A DNA stretch of 64,000 nt, from positions 1-64,000 of the forward strand of contig MKJV01000075.1 in assembly GCA_001942185.1 (NCBI GenBank), read 5' to 3'. Under the pieces are notes generated by a model, which saw nothing but the letters and a program-made list of their open reading frames with translations, was not told the DNA's origin and did no database searches. Numbering within the stretch: position 1 is the stretch's first letter; every line of letters begins with the position of its first letter. Shown here in pieces: positions 29,328 through 38,890 of this stretch. The position numbers and the translations under genes are program-made. The DNA comes from Pseudonocardia sp. CNS-004. GTDB taxonomy: Bacteria; Actinomycetota; Actinomycetes; Mycobacteriales; Pseudonocardiaceae.

Positions 29328-29707
29328 TACTTCTTACCTGCCTTCTTCTTGCCGGCGACCGTCTTCTTGGGACCCTTGCGGCCGCGGGCGTTGGTCTTGG
29401 TGCGCTGGCCGCGCACCGGCAGGCCCCGGCGGTGCCGGATCCCCTGGTACGCACCGATCTCGATCTTGCGGCGGATGTCGGCCTGCACCTCGCGGCGCAG
29501 GTCACCCTCGACGCGGTAGTTGCCCTCGATGTACTCGCGGAGGGCGGCGACGTCCTCGTCCGTGAGATCCCGCGAGCGCAGGTCCGGGCTGATACCGGTG
29601 GCCTCGAGGATCTCCTTGGACCGAGTGCGCCCGATCCCGTAGATGTAGGTCAGCGCGATCTCCATCCGCTTCTCGCGGGGGAGGTCGACGCCGGAAAGGC
29701 GTGCCAT
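29327..29707 (-). CDS. rpsM: 30S ribosomal protein S13
   Basis: A 126-residue S13: [30 protein letters not shown], the helix-two-turn-helix, and the C-terminal decoding-site tail [23 protein letters not shown]. The frame is intact. It follows rpmJ with a 155-base gap (29708-29862), which holds no other gene and only G/C-rich sequence. Confidence 0.97.
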   Translation of the reverse strand: MARLSGVDLPREKRMEIALTYIYGIGRTRSKEILEATGISPDLRSRDLTDEDVAALREYIEGNYRVEGDLRREVQADIRRKIEIGAYQGIRHRRGLPVRGQRTKTNARGRKGPKKTVAGKKKAGKK

Positions 29708-29862
29708 GCGGCAGCGTTCTCCTGTCGTTGTTCGCCAGGTCTTCCCAACGCCCGTCCCGGAGGTGCTCGTTTCCGGGCCCCGGCCTGGTTCCGGGGGTGG
29801 TGGCGCCCGTGTGGCGCGGTAGGTGCGCTGGGTTCCTCTGTTGGGTCGCGACTAGCGGGTGA

Positions 29863-29976
29863 TCAGCCCTGGCGCTGCTTGTGGCGCAGGTTCTCGCAGA
29901 TCACCATGACCCGCCCGTGACGGCGGATCACCTTGCACTTGTCGCAGATCTTCTTGACGCTCGGCTGGACCTTCAC
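29863..29976 (-). CDS. rpmJ: 50S ribosomal protein L36
   Basis: A 37-residue protein, [20 protein letters not shown] and onward, ending NLRHKQRQG. Cys11, Cys14, Cys27 and His32 are all present, so this is the zinc-binding form of L36. It starts with GTG at 29976, 25 bases after the infA stop. The order infA-rpmJ-rpsM is standard. Confidence 0.96.
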   Translation of the reverse strand: MKVQPSVKKICDKCKVIRRHGRVMVICENLRHKQRQG

Positions 29977-30001
29977 GTCCGTCGCTCTCTCGGTTGTGTC
30001 G

Positions 30002-30223
30002 TCACTTGTAGCGGTAGACGATGCGGCCGCGGGTCAGGTCGTACGGCGACAGCTCCACCACGACGCGGTCCTCGGGGAGGATCCGGATGTAGTGCTGACG
30101 CATCTTGCCGCTGATGTGTGCGAGGACCCGGTGTCCGTTCTCCAGCTCCACGCGGAACATCGCGTTCGGCAGGGGCTCGACGACCCGGCCCTCGACCTCG
30201 ATCGCCCCGTCCTTCTTGGCCAT
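30002..30223 (-). CDS. infA: translation initiation factor IF-1
   Basis: A 73-residue OB-fold factor: [20 protein letters not shown], then [28 protein letters not shown], ending GRIVYRYK. It starts at ATG 30223. It binds the ribosomal A site during initiation. First gene of the alpha operon; the promoter should lie in the 251-base region to the MFS gene (30224-30474), which holds no gene. Confidence 0.97.
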   Translation of the reverse strand: MAKKDGAIEVEGRVVEPLPNAMFRVELENGHRVLAHISGKMRQHYIRILPEDRVVVELSPYDLTRGRIVYRYK

Positions 30224-30474
30224 GTCCTCCGCGTTCCGTGACAGGTGGACGTACTCTTGTCGTTCCGTGCTCGGGCACGTCGCTGCTCCGGGACCGTGAG
30301 GTGCGGGAGGCACGACGGAACCGGCGCCAGTAGCGCGCCGAAAGACCAGTGTACGCGGGCACGAACACCCGGTTGCACGCACCCGCCGGCCGTGCCCGAA
30401 ACCGGATGATCCTGTCGGTGTGGGGCGTTACCGTCACTTGACCTCGACCAGGCTTCATGTAGTCCCGTGGAACG

Positions 30475-31767
30475 GTGATGACCGCAGAACCGCACGCCTC
30501 CCGCCTGCCTCGGCCGCTGCGGCCGTTCCGCCACCGCGAGTACCGCCTGCTCGTCACCTCGATGGCGGCATCGCTGTTCGCGAGCGGCCTGTGGATCGTC
30601 GCAGGCGTCTACCAGGTCATCGCGCTCGGCGGCGGCCCGGCAGAGCTCTCGCTGGTGGCCACGGCCACCGCGGTCGGCCTGTTGGTCAGCGCGCTCGGCG
30701 GTGGTGTCGCCGCCGACCGGCTGCCCAAGCGGGCCCTCCTGCTCGGCGTCGAGGGCGTCCGGGTCGTCGCGGCAGGCACCGCGGGCCTGCTGGCCGTCGT
30801 GGGCGCGCTGCAGCTGTGGCACCTCGCCGTCATCGCGTTCGTGCTCGGCGCGGCCGAGGCCTTCTTCTTCCCCGCCTACTCGGCGATCCTGCCCACCCTG
30901 CTCCCCGCCCACGAGCTGCTCGCGGCCAACGGCGTCGAGGGCACCCTGCGCCCGGTGGCCCAGCAGGCGCTCGGCCCGGCCCTGGCAGGCGTGCTGGTCG
31001 GCGCCTTCGCCCCGAGCATCGCGCTGCTGCTCGCGGGTGCCGTCTACGGGGTCGCCGCGGTCACCCTGGTGGCGATGCGGGCCGTCGCCGTTCCACCGGC
31101 GGCCGAGCGCAGCTCGGTGCTCGGCGACCTCGCCGAAGGCTTCCGCTACCTGTTCCGCACCGGCTGGCTGTTCGCCACGCTGGCCTTCGCCACGCTCTAC
31201 GTGCTGGTGCTGATCGGGCCGTTCGAGGTGCTCCTGCCGTTCGCGGTGCGCGACCAGACCGGCGGCGGCGCCAGCAGCTTCGCGCTCGTGCTCGGCGCGT
31301 TCGGCGTCGGCGGCGCCGTCGGGTCGCTCGTCGTGTCCTCGTGGCGGCTGCCCCGGCGCTACCTCACCGTGATGATCCTCCTGTGGGGGGCGGGCGCGGC
31401 GCCGCTCGCCCTGATCGGCCTCACCACCCAGCTGTGGGTCATGGCGGTCGCCGCATTCGTCGTCGGGTTCACCGGCTCGGCCGCGATGGTCATCTGGGGC
31501 ACGCTCCTGCAGCGCCGCGTTCCGCCGCACCTGCTCGGGCGCGTCTCCAGCCTCGACTTCTTCGTCTCGCTCGCCCTCATGCCGATCTCGATGGCGGTGG
31601 CGGGGCCGGTCGGCGAGGCACTGGGCATCCCGATGACGTTCGTGCTGGCCGGCCTCATCCCGGTCTTCCTGGCCGCGGCCGCCATCCTGGGCTGGCGCCT
31701 GCCCGCCGACGAGATCGCCCACCCGCTCGACACCCCGGAGGAGACCGACGCCCTGCCCGCGGTGTGA
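30475..31767 (+). CDS. MFS transporter, probable drug-type exporter
   Basis: A 430-residue protein with 12 hydrophobic segments (for example LYVLVLIGPFEVLLPFAV). The loop between helices 2 and 3, GGGVAADRLPKRALLLGVEG, is the MFS motif A. This matches the enterobactin-exporter/MFS_3 type found widely in actinobacteria. Adjacent GTG (30475) and ATG (30478) are both possible starts. It is divergent from infA and followed by a hairpin terminator. The substrate is unknown. Confidence 0.85.
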   Translation: MMTAEPHASRLPRPLRPFRHREYRLLVTSMAASLFASGLWIVAGVYQVIALGGGPAELSLVATATAVGLLVSALGGGVAADRLPKRALLLGVEGVRVVAAGTAGLLAVVGALQLWHLAVIAFVLGAAEAFFFPAYSAILPTLLPAHELLAANGVEGTLRPVAQQALGPALAGVLVGAFAPSIALLLAGAVYGVAAVTLVAMRAVAVPPAAERSSVLGDLAEGFRYLFRTGWLFATLAFATLYVLVLIGPFEVLLPFAVRDQTGGGASSFALVLGAFGVGGAVGSLVVSSWRLPRRYLTVMILLWGAGAAPLALIGLTTQLWVMAVAAFVVGFTGSAAMVIWGTLLQRRVPPHLLGRVSSLDFFVSLALMPISMAVAGPVGEALGIPMTFVLAGLIPVFLAAAAILGWRLPADEIAHPLDTPEETDALPAV

Positions 31768-31790
31768 GGCGGGTTCGCACGCCGGGCAGC

Positions 31791-31822
31791 GTCCTCGCAG
31801 ATTCAGCGGGCCTTGCGAGGAC
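31791..31822 (+). terminator. hairpin terminator after the MFS gene
   Basis: GTCCTCGCA at 31791-31799 pairs perfectly with TGCGAGGAC at 31814-31822, 23 bases after the stop codon. There is no T-run. Confidence 0.6.
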
Positions 31823-31873
31823 GACAGCGACCGCGCGCGAGCCCTCAACAGCCAGTGCTGTGACCAGTGCCAC

Positions 31874-31900
31874 TGTCACCGGTCAACCGGGTGTCTCGTC
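31874..31900 (+). promoter_or_regulatory. candidate ECF41 sigma-factor promoter
   Basis: TGTCACC at 31874-31880, a 16-base spacer, then CGTC at 31897-31900. From memory, published ECF41 targets use TGTCACA at -35 and CGTC at -10 with this spacing. It lies 27 bases before the epimerase start, whose operon encodes an ECF41 sigma factor, so an autoregulated loop is the natural reading. Confidence 0.65.
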
Positions 31901-31927
31901 CCAGGAGGCAAGAGACCGAAGAGGCGG

Positions 31928-32896
31928 ATGGAGACCGTGATGCGGGTGTTCGTCGCAGGTGGGACAGGTGCGTTGGGACGGCGGTTGGTGCCCCGGTTGG
32001 TTGCGCGCGGGCACGAGGTCACCGCGACCACCCGGAGCGCGGGCAAGGCCGGTGAGCTGCAGGCCCTCGGCGCCCACCCGGTGGTGGTGGACGGGCTGGA
32101 CGGGGCCGCTGTCGGGCAGGCGGTCGCCGAGGCGCGGCCGGACGCGATCGTGCACCAGATGACGGCGCTCGCCGCCGCGGCGGACCTGCGCCGGTTCGAC
32201 CGCTGGTTCGCCACCACCAACGAGCTGCGGACGGCCGGCACCAGGCACCTGCTCGCCGCGGCGCAGGCGAGCGACGTCGGGAAGGTCGTCGCGCAGAGCT
32301 ACATCGGGTGGAACAACAGCCGCACCGGTGGGCCGGTCAAGTCCGAGGACGAGCCCCTCGACCCCGAGCCTGCGAAGGCACAGCGGGAGAGCATGGCCGC
32401 GATCCGGTTCCTGGAACGCGCGGTCACCGAGGCGCCGCTCACCGGGATCGTCCTGCGCTACGGCAACTTCTACGGGCCGGGTGCGTCCGAGTCGATGGTC
32501 GAGATGGTCCGCGCGCGCAAGATGCCGATCGTCGGGGCGGGCACCGGCGTGTGGTCGTTCATCCACCTCGACGACGCCGCTGCCGCCACCGTCGCTGCCG
32601 TGGAACGCGGTGAAGCCGGCGTCTACAACGTCACCGACGACGACCCGGCGCCCGTGGCGGAGTGGCTGCCCCACCTCGCCGAGTCGGTGGGTGCGAAGCC
32701 GCCGATACGGGTTCCGGCATGGCTCGCGCGACCGCTCGCGGTAGAGGTCGTGGTGCGCTGGATGACCGAGGGCCGGGGCTCGTCCAACGCGAAGGCGAAG
32801 CGCGAGCTGGGCTGGCACCCGGCCTGGGCCAGCTGGCGCGACGGCTTCCGCCACGGGCTGACCGACCCGGTGGTGCCCCCGGAGTCACGCGGATGA
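31928..32896 (+). CDS. NAD(P)-dependent epimerase/dehydratase family protein
   Basis: A 322-residue extended SDR with the dinucleotide loop VFVAGGTGALGRRLVPRL at the N-terminus, the active-site-like SYIGWNN region (Tyr with a distant Lys of GPVKSED), and YGNFYGPGASESMVEMV. The C-terminal substrate lobe ends in HGLTDPVVPP. The substrate is unknown. Its stop overlaps the ATG of the ECF41 sigma factor. Epimerases, oxidoreductases and carboxymuconolactone decarboxylases are the usual partners of ECF41 genes. Confidence 0.88.
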   Translation: METVMRVFVAGGTGALGRRLVPRLVARGHEVTATTRSAGKAGELQALGAHPVVVDGLDGAAVGQAVAEARPDAIVHQMTALAAAADLRRFDRWFATTNELRTAGTRHLLAAAQASDVGKVVAQSYIGWNNSRTGGPVKSEDEPLDPEPAKAQRESMAAIRFLERAVTEAPLTGIVLRYGNFYGPGASESMVEMVRARKMPIVGAGTGVWSFIHLDDAAAATVAAVERGEAGVYNVTDDDPAPVAEWLPHLAESVGAKPPIRVPAWLARPLAVEVVVRWMTEGRGSSNAKAKRELGWHPAWASWRDGFRHGLTDPVVPPESRG

Positions 32897-33809
32897 CCGG
32901 TCCCGACGAACCGGCGGAAGCGCTGCGCCCGCTGCTGTTCTCCATCGCCTACCGGATGCTCGGCACCGTCAGCGACGCGCAGGACGTCGTGCAGGAGACC
33001 TTCCTGCGCCACCAGCGAGCACTCGCACAGCACCCGGTCGAGTCGACGCGCGCCTACCTGTCGGCGGTGAGACCCGGCTCGCGATCGACCACCTGCGCTC
33101 GGCACGGGTGCGCCGCGAGTCCTACGTGGGGCAGTGGCTGCCGGAGCCGCTGCTCACCGACCGCGGGAAGGAGGACCCGGCGATGCAGGCCGAGCGGGCC
33201 GACTCGCTGTCGATGGCGTTCCTCCTCGTGCTGGAGCGGCTGAACCCGGTGGAGCGGGCGGTCTTCCTGCTGCACGACGTGTTCGGTTACGAGTACGGCG
33301 AGGTGGCCCGGATAGTCGGCAGGAACGAGGCGAACAGTCGCCAGCTCGCCACCCGTGCTCGGAAGCACCTCGAGGAGAGCAGGCGGCGGTTCGACGCCTC
33401 CCGCCAGGAGCAGCGGGAGCTCGCCGAACGGTTCTTCGCCGCGGTCACCGACGGGGACATGGACGAGCTGGTCGACACCCTGGCCGCCGACGTCGTCGTC
33501 TACGGGGACGGTGGCGGCAAGGCCCCGCAGTGGATGGTGCCGATCGCGGGTGTCGACAAGGTCTCGCGGCTGTTCGCCGCGCTCGGCCGCCAGATGCACG
33601 AGCTGGGCGTCCACGTGCAGCTCCGCGAGATCAACGGTCAGCCGGGGGCGATCGTGCTCGACCCGGACGAGCAGATCACCAACGTCTTCGTGCTCGACAT
33701 CGCCGACGGCGCCGTCCAGACCATCCGATCCGTCATCAACCCGGACAAGCTCCACCACCTCGGCCCCGTCGCCGACGTCCGTGCCCTCATGCGCCGACAA
33801 CGGGAGTGA
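32893..33809 (+). CDS. ECF41-family RNA polymerase sigma factor with SnoaL-like C-terminal domain (one frameshift)
   Basis: Sigma region 2 is AYRMLGTVSDAQDVVQETFLR, region 4 is LNPVERAVFLLHDVFGYEYGEVARIVG. ECF41 hallmarks are all visible: the WLPEP linker, DGGGK in the C-terminal domain (VVYGDGGGKAPQW) and NPDKL near the end. That domain acts in cis to control the sigma factor, so no separate anti-sigma is needed. The frame breaks near 33068 (YLSAV to TRLAIDHLRSARV); one missing base gives 305 residues. It is SigJ-like in layout and coupled to the epimerase by ATGA. Confidence 0.9.
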
Positions 33810-33840
33810 CGGCCAGACCACCGCACACCCCGTCCCCGCA

Positions 33841-33888
33841 CCGCACACATTCCCGACCATGTGTGCGGCCCCACGACGATGTGTGCGG
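33841..33888. terminator. hairpin cluster between convergent sigma-factor genes
   Basis: CCGCACACAT at 33841-33850 pairs perfectly with ATGTGTGCGG at 33859-33868 around an 8-base loop. A second ATGTGTGCGG follows at 33879-33888, giving alternative pairings. It is placed between the ECF41 stop and the stop of the small membrane gene on the other strand. Confidence 0.65.
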
Positions 33889-33904
33889 TCGCCTCGACAC
33901 CGCG

Positions 33905-34191
33905 TCAGGGCTGGCCGATTCGGTCCACCTGACCCGGCGTCATCGGCCCGGTCACCTCGTCGGAGAAGATCACGTGGGTGTTCGGGTCGGCCTGGCTCAG
34001 CGCCCACAGCCCCACGGCGTCGGCGGCGGTGAAGACCAGTGCGGCGAGGATCGCCAGCACCAGCCGCCTGCGCCGGTAGCGCCGCCGCCATCCCGCGCTC
34101 GCCCGGCGGTACGCGCCGGGGTCGGCGCGCACGCCCGACGCGAGTGCGTCGAACGCCTCGCGCAGCCGTTCGTCGCGCCCGGTGTGGTCAT
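33905..34191 (-). CDS. small single-pass membrane protein next to a sigma factor (one frameshift)
   Basis: The ATG at 34191 overlaps the sigma-factor stop. Corrected for one missing base near 34180 the protein is about 95 residues: MTTPGRDERLREAFDALASG, a basic stretch RRRYRRRRL, one membrane helix (VLAILAALVFTAADAVGLWAL) and a short outer tail. Coupling to the sigma gene suggests a regulatory partner, perhaps a minimal anti-sigma. No zinc-binding anti-sigma motif (HxxxCxxC) is present, so that remains open. Confidence 0.6.
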
Positions 34192-34735
34192 CGCCGCTCC
34201 TCGAGCACCCGCGACAGCGCAGCCATCCCGCGGGAGACGTGCACCTTGACCGATCCCGCCGTGATCCCCATCGCCTCTGCGATCTCGCTCTCGCGCAGGT
34301 CGAGCCAGAACCGTAACACCAACGCCTCCCGCTGCCGGGCCGGCAACGCGCGCACCGCGTCCACCAGCGCCTTCTGATCGTCCCGCAGCACCGCGTGCTC
34401 CTCGCCGGACACGGCGTGGGCCGTCTCGGCGCCGTCGCGGGCCGCGTGCTTGCGCACCACCTGCAGGTGCCGGATGCGCATGCGCGTCAGGTTCACCACC
34501 ACCGAACGCAGGTAGTTCGCCGCCGCATCAGGCTGCGCAGCCGCCGCCACCGGCGGTAGAGCTGGTAGAACGCCTCCGCCACGACGTCCTCGGCGTCGTC
34601 GGCGCCCAGCAGCACGGCCAGCCGCACGAGCGGCAGGTGGTGGAGCTCGAACAGCTCCGCGATCGCCTCCTCGCGCTCGCGGTCGAGGTCCGATGACGGC
34701 GCAGCACCCCGCACCACGGTGCGGATGTCCTTCAC
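34188..34735 (-). CDS. ECF-type RNA polymerase sigma factor (one frameshift)
   Basis: Region 2 is ELHHLPLVRLAVLLGADDAEDVVAEAFYQLYRRWR; region 4 is LPARQREALVLRFWLDLRESEIAEAMGITAGSVKVHVSRG. The pattern fits the SigE-type ECF group common in actinomycetes. The frame breaks near 34530 (RRLRS to DAAANYLRSVVVNLTR); one missing base gives 182 residues. The GTG start overlaps the symporter stop and its own stop overlaps the membrane-protein start, forming a three-gene unit. Confidence 0.87.
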
Positions 34736-36221
34736 GTCGCGGCCTCCGCCCGCCACATGCCGCGACCGGAGAACACGGGGGTGAGCATCGCGGCCACGGC
34801 GAGGTTCACCGCGAGGGCGACGACGGCGACGTAGAGCAGGACCGGTCCGATGGCGACCACGGAGGTGAACCCGCCCAGCACGGCGAGCACGGTGCCCACG
34901 ACCATCCCGGCCGCCCAGCCGGCGAGCAGTGCCGAGCGGTGCCACCAGCCGGTGAACAGCCCGAGCGCGACGGCCGGGAACGTCTGGAGGATCCAGATCC
35001 CGCCGAGCAGCTGCAGGTTGATGGCGTCCTGCTCGCGCAGCCCGAACACGAACGCGAGCGCGGCCACCTTCGCGAGCAGCGACACCCAGCGCGCCACCCG
35101 CACCTCGTGCTTGGGGGTGGCGTGCGGCAGGAAGAACTCGACGTAGATGTTGCGGGTGAAGAGCGCCGCGACCGCCACCGACATGACGGCCGCCGGCACC
35201 AGCGCGCCCACGACGAGCGCCCCGAACACCGCGCCGCTCGCCAGCTCGGGGAGCAGGTCCCGCACCAGCAGCGGGACGGCGACCTCGGCGTTGCCCACCG
35301 GCGCGGTGATGCCCGCTGCCAGCGCGGCGATACCGAGCAGCCCGAAGAGGCCGAGCACGAACGTCCACGCCGGCAGGGCGATGGCGCTGCGGCGCAGCGT
35401 GCCGGGACCGTCGGCGGCGAACGCCGCGGTGAGCACGTGCGGGTACATCGGGAGGGCGAGCGCGGAGCCCAGCGCGAGGGTGGCGAAGGCCGGGTGCAGG
35501 GCCGGGTCGAGCAGCAGCCCACCGCTCGCGCCCAGCTCGCGCTCCGCGCCGTCGAACATCGCGGCGAAGCCGCCGAGACGTTCGACGGCCACCGTCACCA
35601 CCCCGAACGCCGCCCCGAACACGAGCACGCCCTTGGCCAGCGAGATCACGGCGGGGGCGCGCAACCCGCTGCGGAACGTGCGCCCGCCAGTACGGCGAAG
35701 ACGGCGGTGAGCACCAGGTCACCGGCCAGGCCTTCCGGGTACAGTCCGCCCGCCGCGAGGACCGCACGCACCCCGAGCAGCTGCAGTGCGATGTAGGGCA
35801 TCGTCGCCAGCACGCCGGTGAGCGCGACGACGAGCATGAGCGCGGGCGAGTCGTAGCGCGCACGCACGTAGTCGGCCACCGTCACCGCGCCGGTCTCCCG
35901 CGCCGCTGTCCACAGCCGGGGCAGCAGCACGAACAGGACCGGGCAGAGGATCACCGTGTAGGTCAGTGGGAAGAAGCCGAGCGCGCCGGTGCCGTACGCG
36001 AGGCCGGGTACGGCGGCGAACGTGTACGCCGTGAAGATCGAGCCGCCCAGCAGGAACCAGCTGACCCCGGTGCCGAACCTCCGGTCGCCCAGCGCCCATC
36101 CCTCGAGGTGCGGCAGGACGTCGCGCCGGTGGAACCAGCGGGCGGAGAACGCAAGCGTCGACGTCACGCCCAGCACGGCGATGAACGCGAGAGTGGCCAG
36201 CGGCTCGTCCATGGCATCCAC
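34732..36221 (-). CDS. sodium:solute symporter family permease (one frameshift)
   Basis: The corrected protein of about 496 residues has some 13 hydrophobic segments. SSS-family marks are WFLLGGSIFTAYTFAAVPGLAYGTGALGF, ADYVRARYDSP, and LFTRNIYVEFFLPHATPKHEVRVARWVS. Monocarboxylate (acetate/pyruvate/lactate) carriers such as MctC have this layout. The frame breaks near 35685 (AVFAVLAG to LRAPAVISLAKG). ATG at 36221 is used; 36212 is also possible. Cotranscription with the sigma gene downstream is suggested by a four-base overlap. Confidence 0.85.
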
Positions 36222-36409
36222 ACCTCATCAGGCGATTCCGTCCGTGTCCATGCCGGCCGATGGGGAAGGACCGGGAATGTGCGCACCGGCTGTCAACCGG
36301 ATGCCGCGCGTCGGCAACTACTGCTCGGATCGCGGCGACGGCGCCGCGGGAGGCAAGGAGATGTGATGTTGCAGAGGCTGGAACCCCGGCTCACCCCCGG
36401 AGGCAGGGC

Positions 36410-38558
36410 ATGACGCTCACCGAGGCCCGTGCGCGGATGAACCCGCGCTCGGTGCTGATCTGGACCGCCGTCGCCGTCGTCGGCGCGGTGGCGTGGGGCG
36501 TGCTGGCCGTCTCCCGCGGGGAGAACGTCTCGGCGATCTGGCTGGTGGTGGCCGCGCTCGGGTCCTACGCCATCGCCTACCGCTTCTACGCGCGCTTCAT
36601 CGTCAAGCGCGTGCTGCAGGCCGACGACGACCGGGCGACGCCCGCGGAACGCCTGGACAACGGCACCGACTTCCAGCCGATGGACCGGCGGGTGCTGTTC
36701 GGCCACCACTTCGCCGCGATCGCAGGCGCGGGCCCGCTCGTCGGCCCGGTGCTGGCCGCCCAGATGGGCTATCTCCCCGGCACGATCTGGATCATCTTCG
36801 GCGTCATCTTCGCCGGCGCCGTGCAGGACATGGTCGTGCTCTTCTTCTCGATGCGGCGCGACGGGCGCAGCCTCGGCCAGATGGCCCGCGACGAGATCGG
36901 CGTCGTCGGCGGCGTCGCGGCGCTCATCGCCGTGTTCGCGATCATGATCATCCTGCTCGCGGTGCTCGCGCTCGTGGTCGTGAACGCGCTCGCGCACTCC
37001 CCGTGGGGCACGTTCTCCATCGCGATGACGATCCCGATCGCCATCTTCATGGGCTTCTACCTGCGCAACATCCGTCCCGGCAGGGTCATCGAGACCAGCA
37101 TCATCGGGGTGGCGCTGCTGCTGCTCGCGATCGTCGCGGGTGGCTGGGTGCAGAACTCGAGCTGGGCCGAGACGTTCACCCTCGACCCGCGCACGCTGGT
37201 GATCTGCCTGATCGTCTACGGCTTCGCCGCATCGGTGCTGCCGGTCTGGATGCTGCTCGCCCCGCGTGACTACCTGTCGACCTTCATGAAGATCGGCACG
37301 ATCGGCCTGCTCGCGATCGGCGTGATCTTCACGGCGCCGGTCATGAACACCCAGGCGTTCACCGAGTTCGCCTTCACCGGCGCCGGGCCGGTGTTCGCCG
37401 GGTCGCTGTTCCCGTTCGTGTTCATCACGATCGCGTGCGGCGCGCTGTCCGGCTTCCACGCGCTGGTCTCGTCGGGCACCACGCCGAAGCTGATCCAGAA
37501 GGAGTCGCAGGTCCGGCTCATCGGCTACGGCGCGATGCTCATGGAGTCCTTCGTCGCGATCATGGCCCTGATCGCCGCCTGCATCCTCGACCCCGGCCTC
37601 TACTTCGCGATGAACGCCCCCGCCGGCGTGCTGGGGAGCACGGTCGAGTCGGCGTCGCAGGCCGTGAACAACCTCGGCTTCACGATCACACCGCAGGAGC
37701 TGTCCGCAGCAGCCGCGGCCGTGCAGGAGAGCACGCTGGTGGCCAGGACCGGCGGTGCGCCCACCCTCGCGGTCGGCATGTCGGAGATCTTCTCCGGCGT
37801 GTTCGGCGGCGACGCGTTGAAGGCGTTCTGGTACCACTTCGCGATCATGTTCGAGGCGCTGTTCATCCTCACCACGGTGGACGCCGGCACCCGCGTCGGG
37901 CGCTACATGCTGTCGGACACCCTCGGCAACGTCTACAAGCCGTTCGCGAACGCGAACTGGAAGCCGGGCCAGTGGATCACCAGCGCGGTCGTCGTGCTCG
38001 CGTGGGGCTACTTCCTCTACGCGGGCGTCACCGACCCGCTGGGCGGCATCAACCAGCTCTTCCCGCTGTTCGGCATCGCCAACCAGCTGCTCGCGGCCGT
38101 CGCGCTCACGGTGGCGACCACGATCCTGATCAAGACGGGCGCGCGAGGTACGCATGGGTGACGCTGATCCCGCTCGCGTGGGACGCCGCCGTCACGCTCG
38201 TGGCGAGCTGGCAGAAGGTGTTCTCGCCGGACCCGAAGCTCGGCTTCTTCGCCCAGCGGGACAAGTACGCCGCGGCACTGGAGCAGGGCGAGGTGCTGGC
38301 ACCCGCGAAGGACATCGGCCAGATGCACACCGTCGTCCTGAACTCCACGGTGGACGGCGTGCTGTCCGTGCTGTTCGCGGTCCTGATCATCATCGTGATC
38401 GCGAACGCCATGCTGGTCTGGTACCGGGCGCTGACCTCGTCCGAGCAGCTGCCCAGCACGGAGCGCCCGCGGTGCCGTCGACGATCGTGGCGCCGTCGGG
38501 GCTCATCGCCACGGCGGAGGAGAAGCGGGCGCTCGCCGCCGCCGGGGAACGGTCGTGA
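36410..38558 (+). CDS. cstA: carbon starvation protein CstA, pyruvate/peptide transporter (two frameshifts)
   Basis: A large membrane protein of about 716 residues once corrected. Family marks are RVLFGHHFAAIAGAGPLVGPVLAAQMGYLPG, the long run of helices, SGTTPKLIQKESQVRLIGYGAMLMES and WITSAVVVLAWGYFLY. Frame breaks near 38147 (ILIKTGRARYAWVTLIP) and 38468 (before VPSTIVAPSGLIATAEEKR) each need one base. The start ATG at 36410 has GGAGGCAGGG just upstream. It is coupled to a YbdD/YjiX gene, the usual partner of CstA-type pyruvate importers. Confidence 0.92.
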
Positions 38559-38746
38559 CCACACTCGTGCGGGCCTGGCGGGGCGTGCGCTGGTACCTGC
38601 GCGAGCTGACCGGGGAGACCCAGTACGAGCGCTACCTCGAGCGGCACGCGCGCGAGCACGGGCACACCCCGCCGCTGTCCCGGCGCGAGTTCGAGCGCCG
38701 CCGGATCGCGGCGGCCGACGCCAGACCCGGCAGCCGCTGCTGCTGA
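38555..38746 (+). CDS. YbdD/YjiX family protein
   Basis: A 63-residue protein, VTTLVRAWRGVRWYLRELTG, then QYERYLERHAREHG, then PLSRREFERRR, ending in the typical Cys-Cys pair (GSRCC). E. coli YbdD and YjiX have the same plan, including the C-terminal CC, and follow CstA or BtsT. The GTG overlaps the cstA stop by four bases. The exact role is unknown; it probably assists the transporter. Confidence 0.88.
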   Translation: MTTLVRAWRGVRWYLRELTGETQYERYLERHAREHGHTPPLSRREFERRRIAAADARPGSRCC

Positions 38747-38751
38747 GGCCC

Positions 38752-38803
38752 GTGCGGCAAGACCACTTCCCCGCAACGGCGCGTGGAGGTGGCCTTGCCG
38801 CAC
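38752..38803 (+). terminator. strong hairpin terminator after cstA-ybdD
   Basis: GTGCGGCAAGACCAC at 38752-38766 pairs with GTGGCCTTGCCGCAC at 38789-38803, 14 of 15 positions, five bases after the ybdD stop. Confidence 0.75.
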
Positions 38804-38835
38804 TGTGGCCGCGCGCACCTCGCCCCGCCCGCTGT

Positions 38836-38856
38836 GGTGAGGCTAGCCTCACCTCG
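38836..38856 (+). promoter_or_regulatory. candidate DtxR/IdeR iron box
   Basis: A perfect 18-base palindrome, GGTGAGGCTAGCCTCACC, at 38836-38853. Read as TGAGGCTAGCCTCACCTCG (38838-38856) it matches the actinobacterial iron box TTAGGTTAGGCTCACCTAA at 14 of 19 positions (consensus from memory). It lies 37 bases before a siderophore-interacting protein gene, so iron repression of that gene is a sound inference. Confidence 0.75.
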
Positions 38857-38890
38857 TGATCAGTTCCCCTGAGCCGACCGCGGCAGCACG

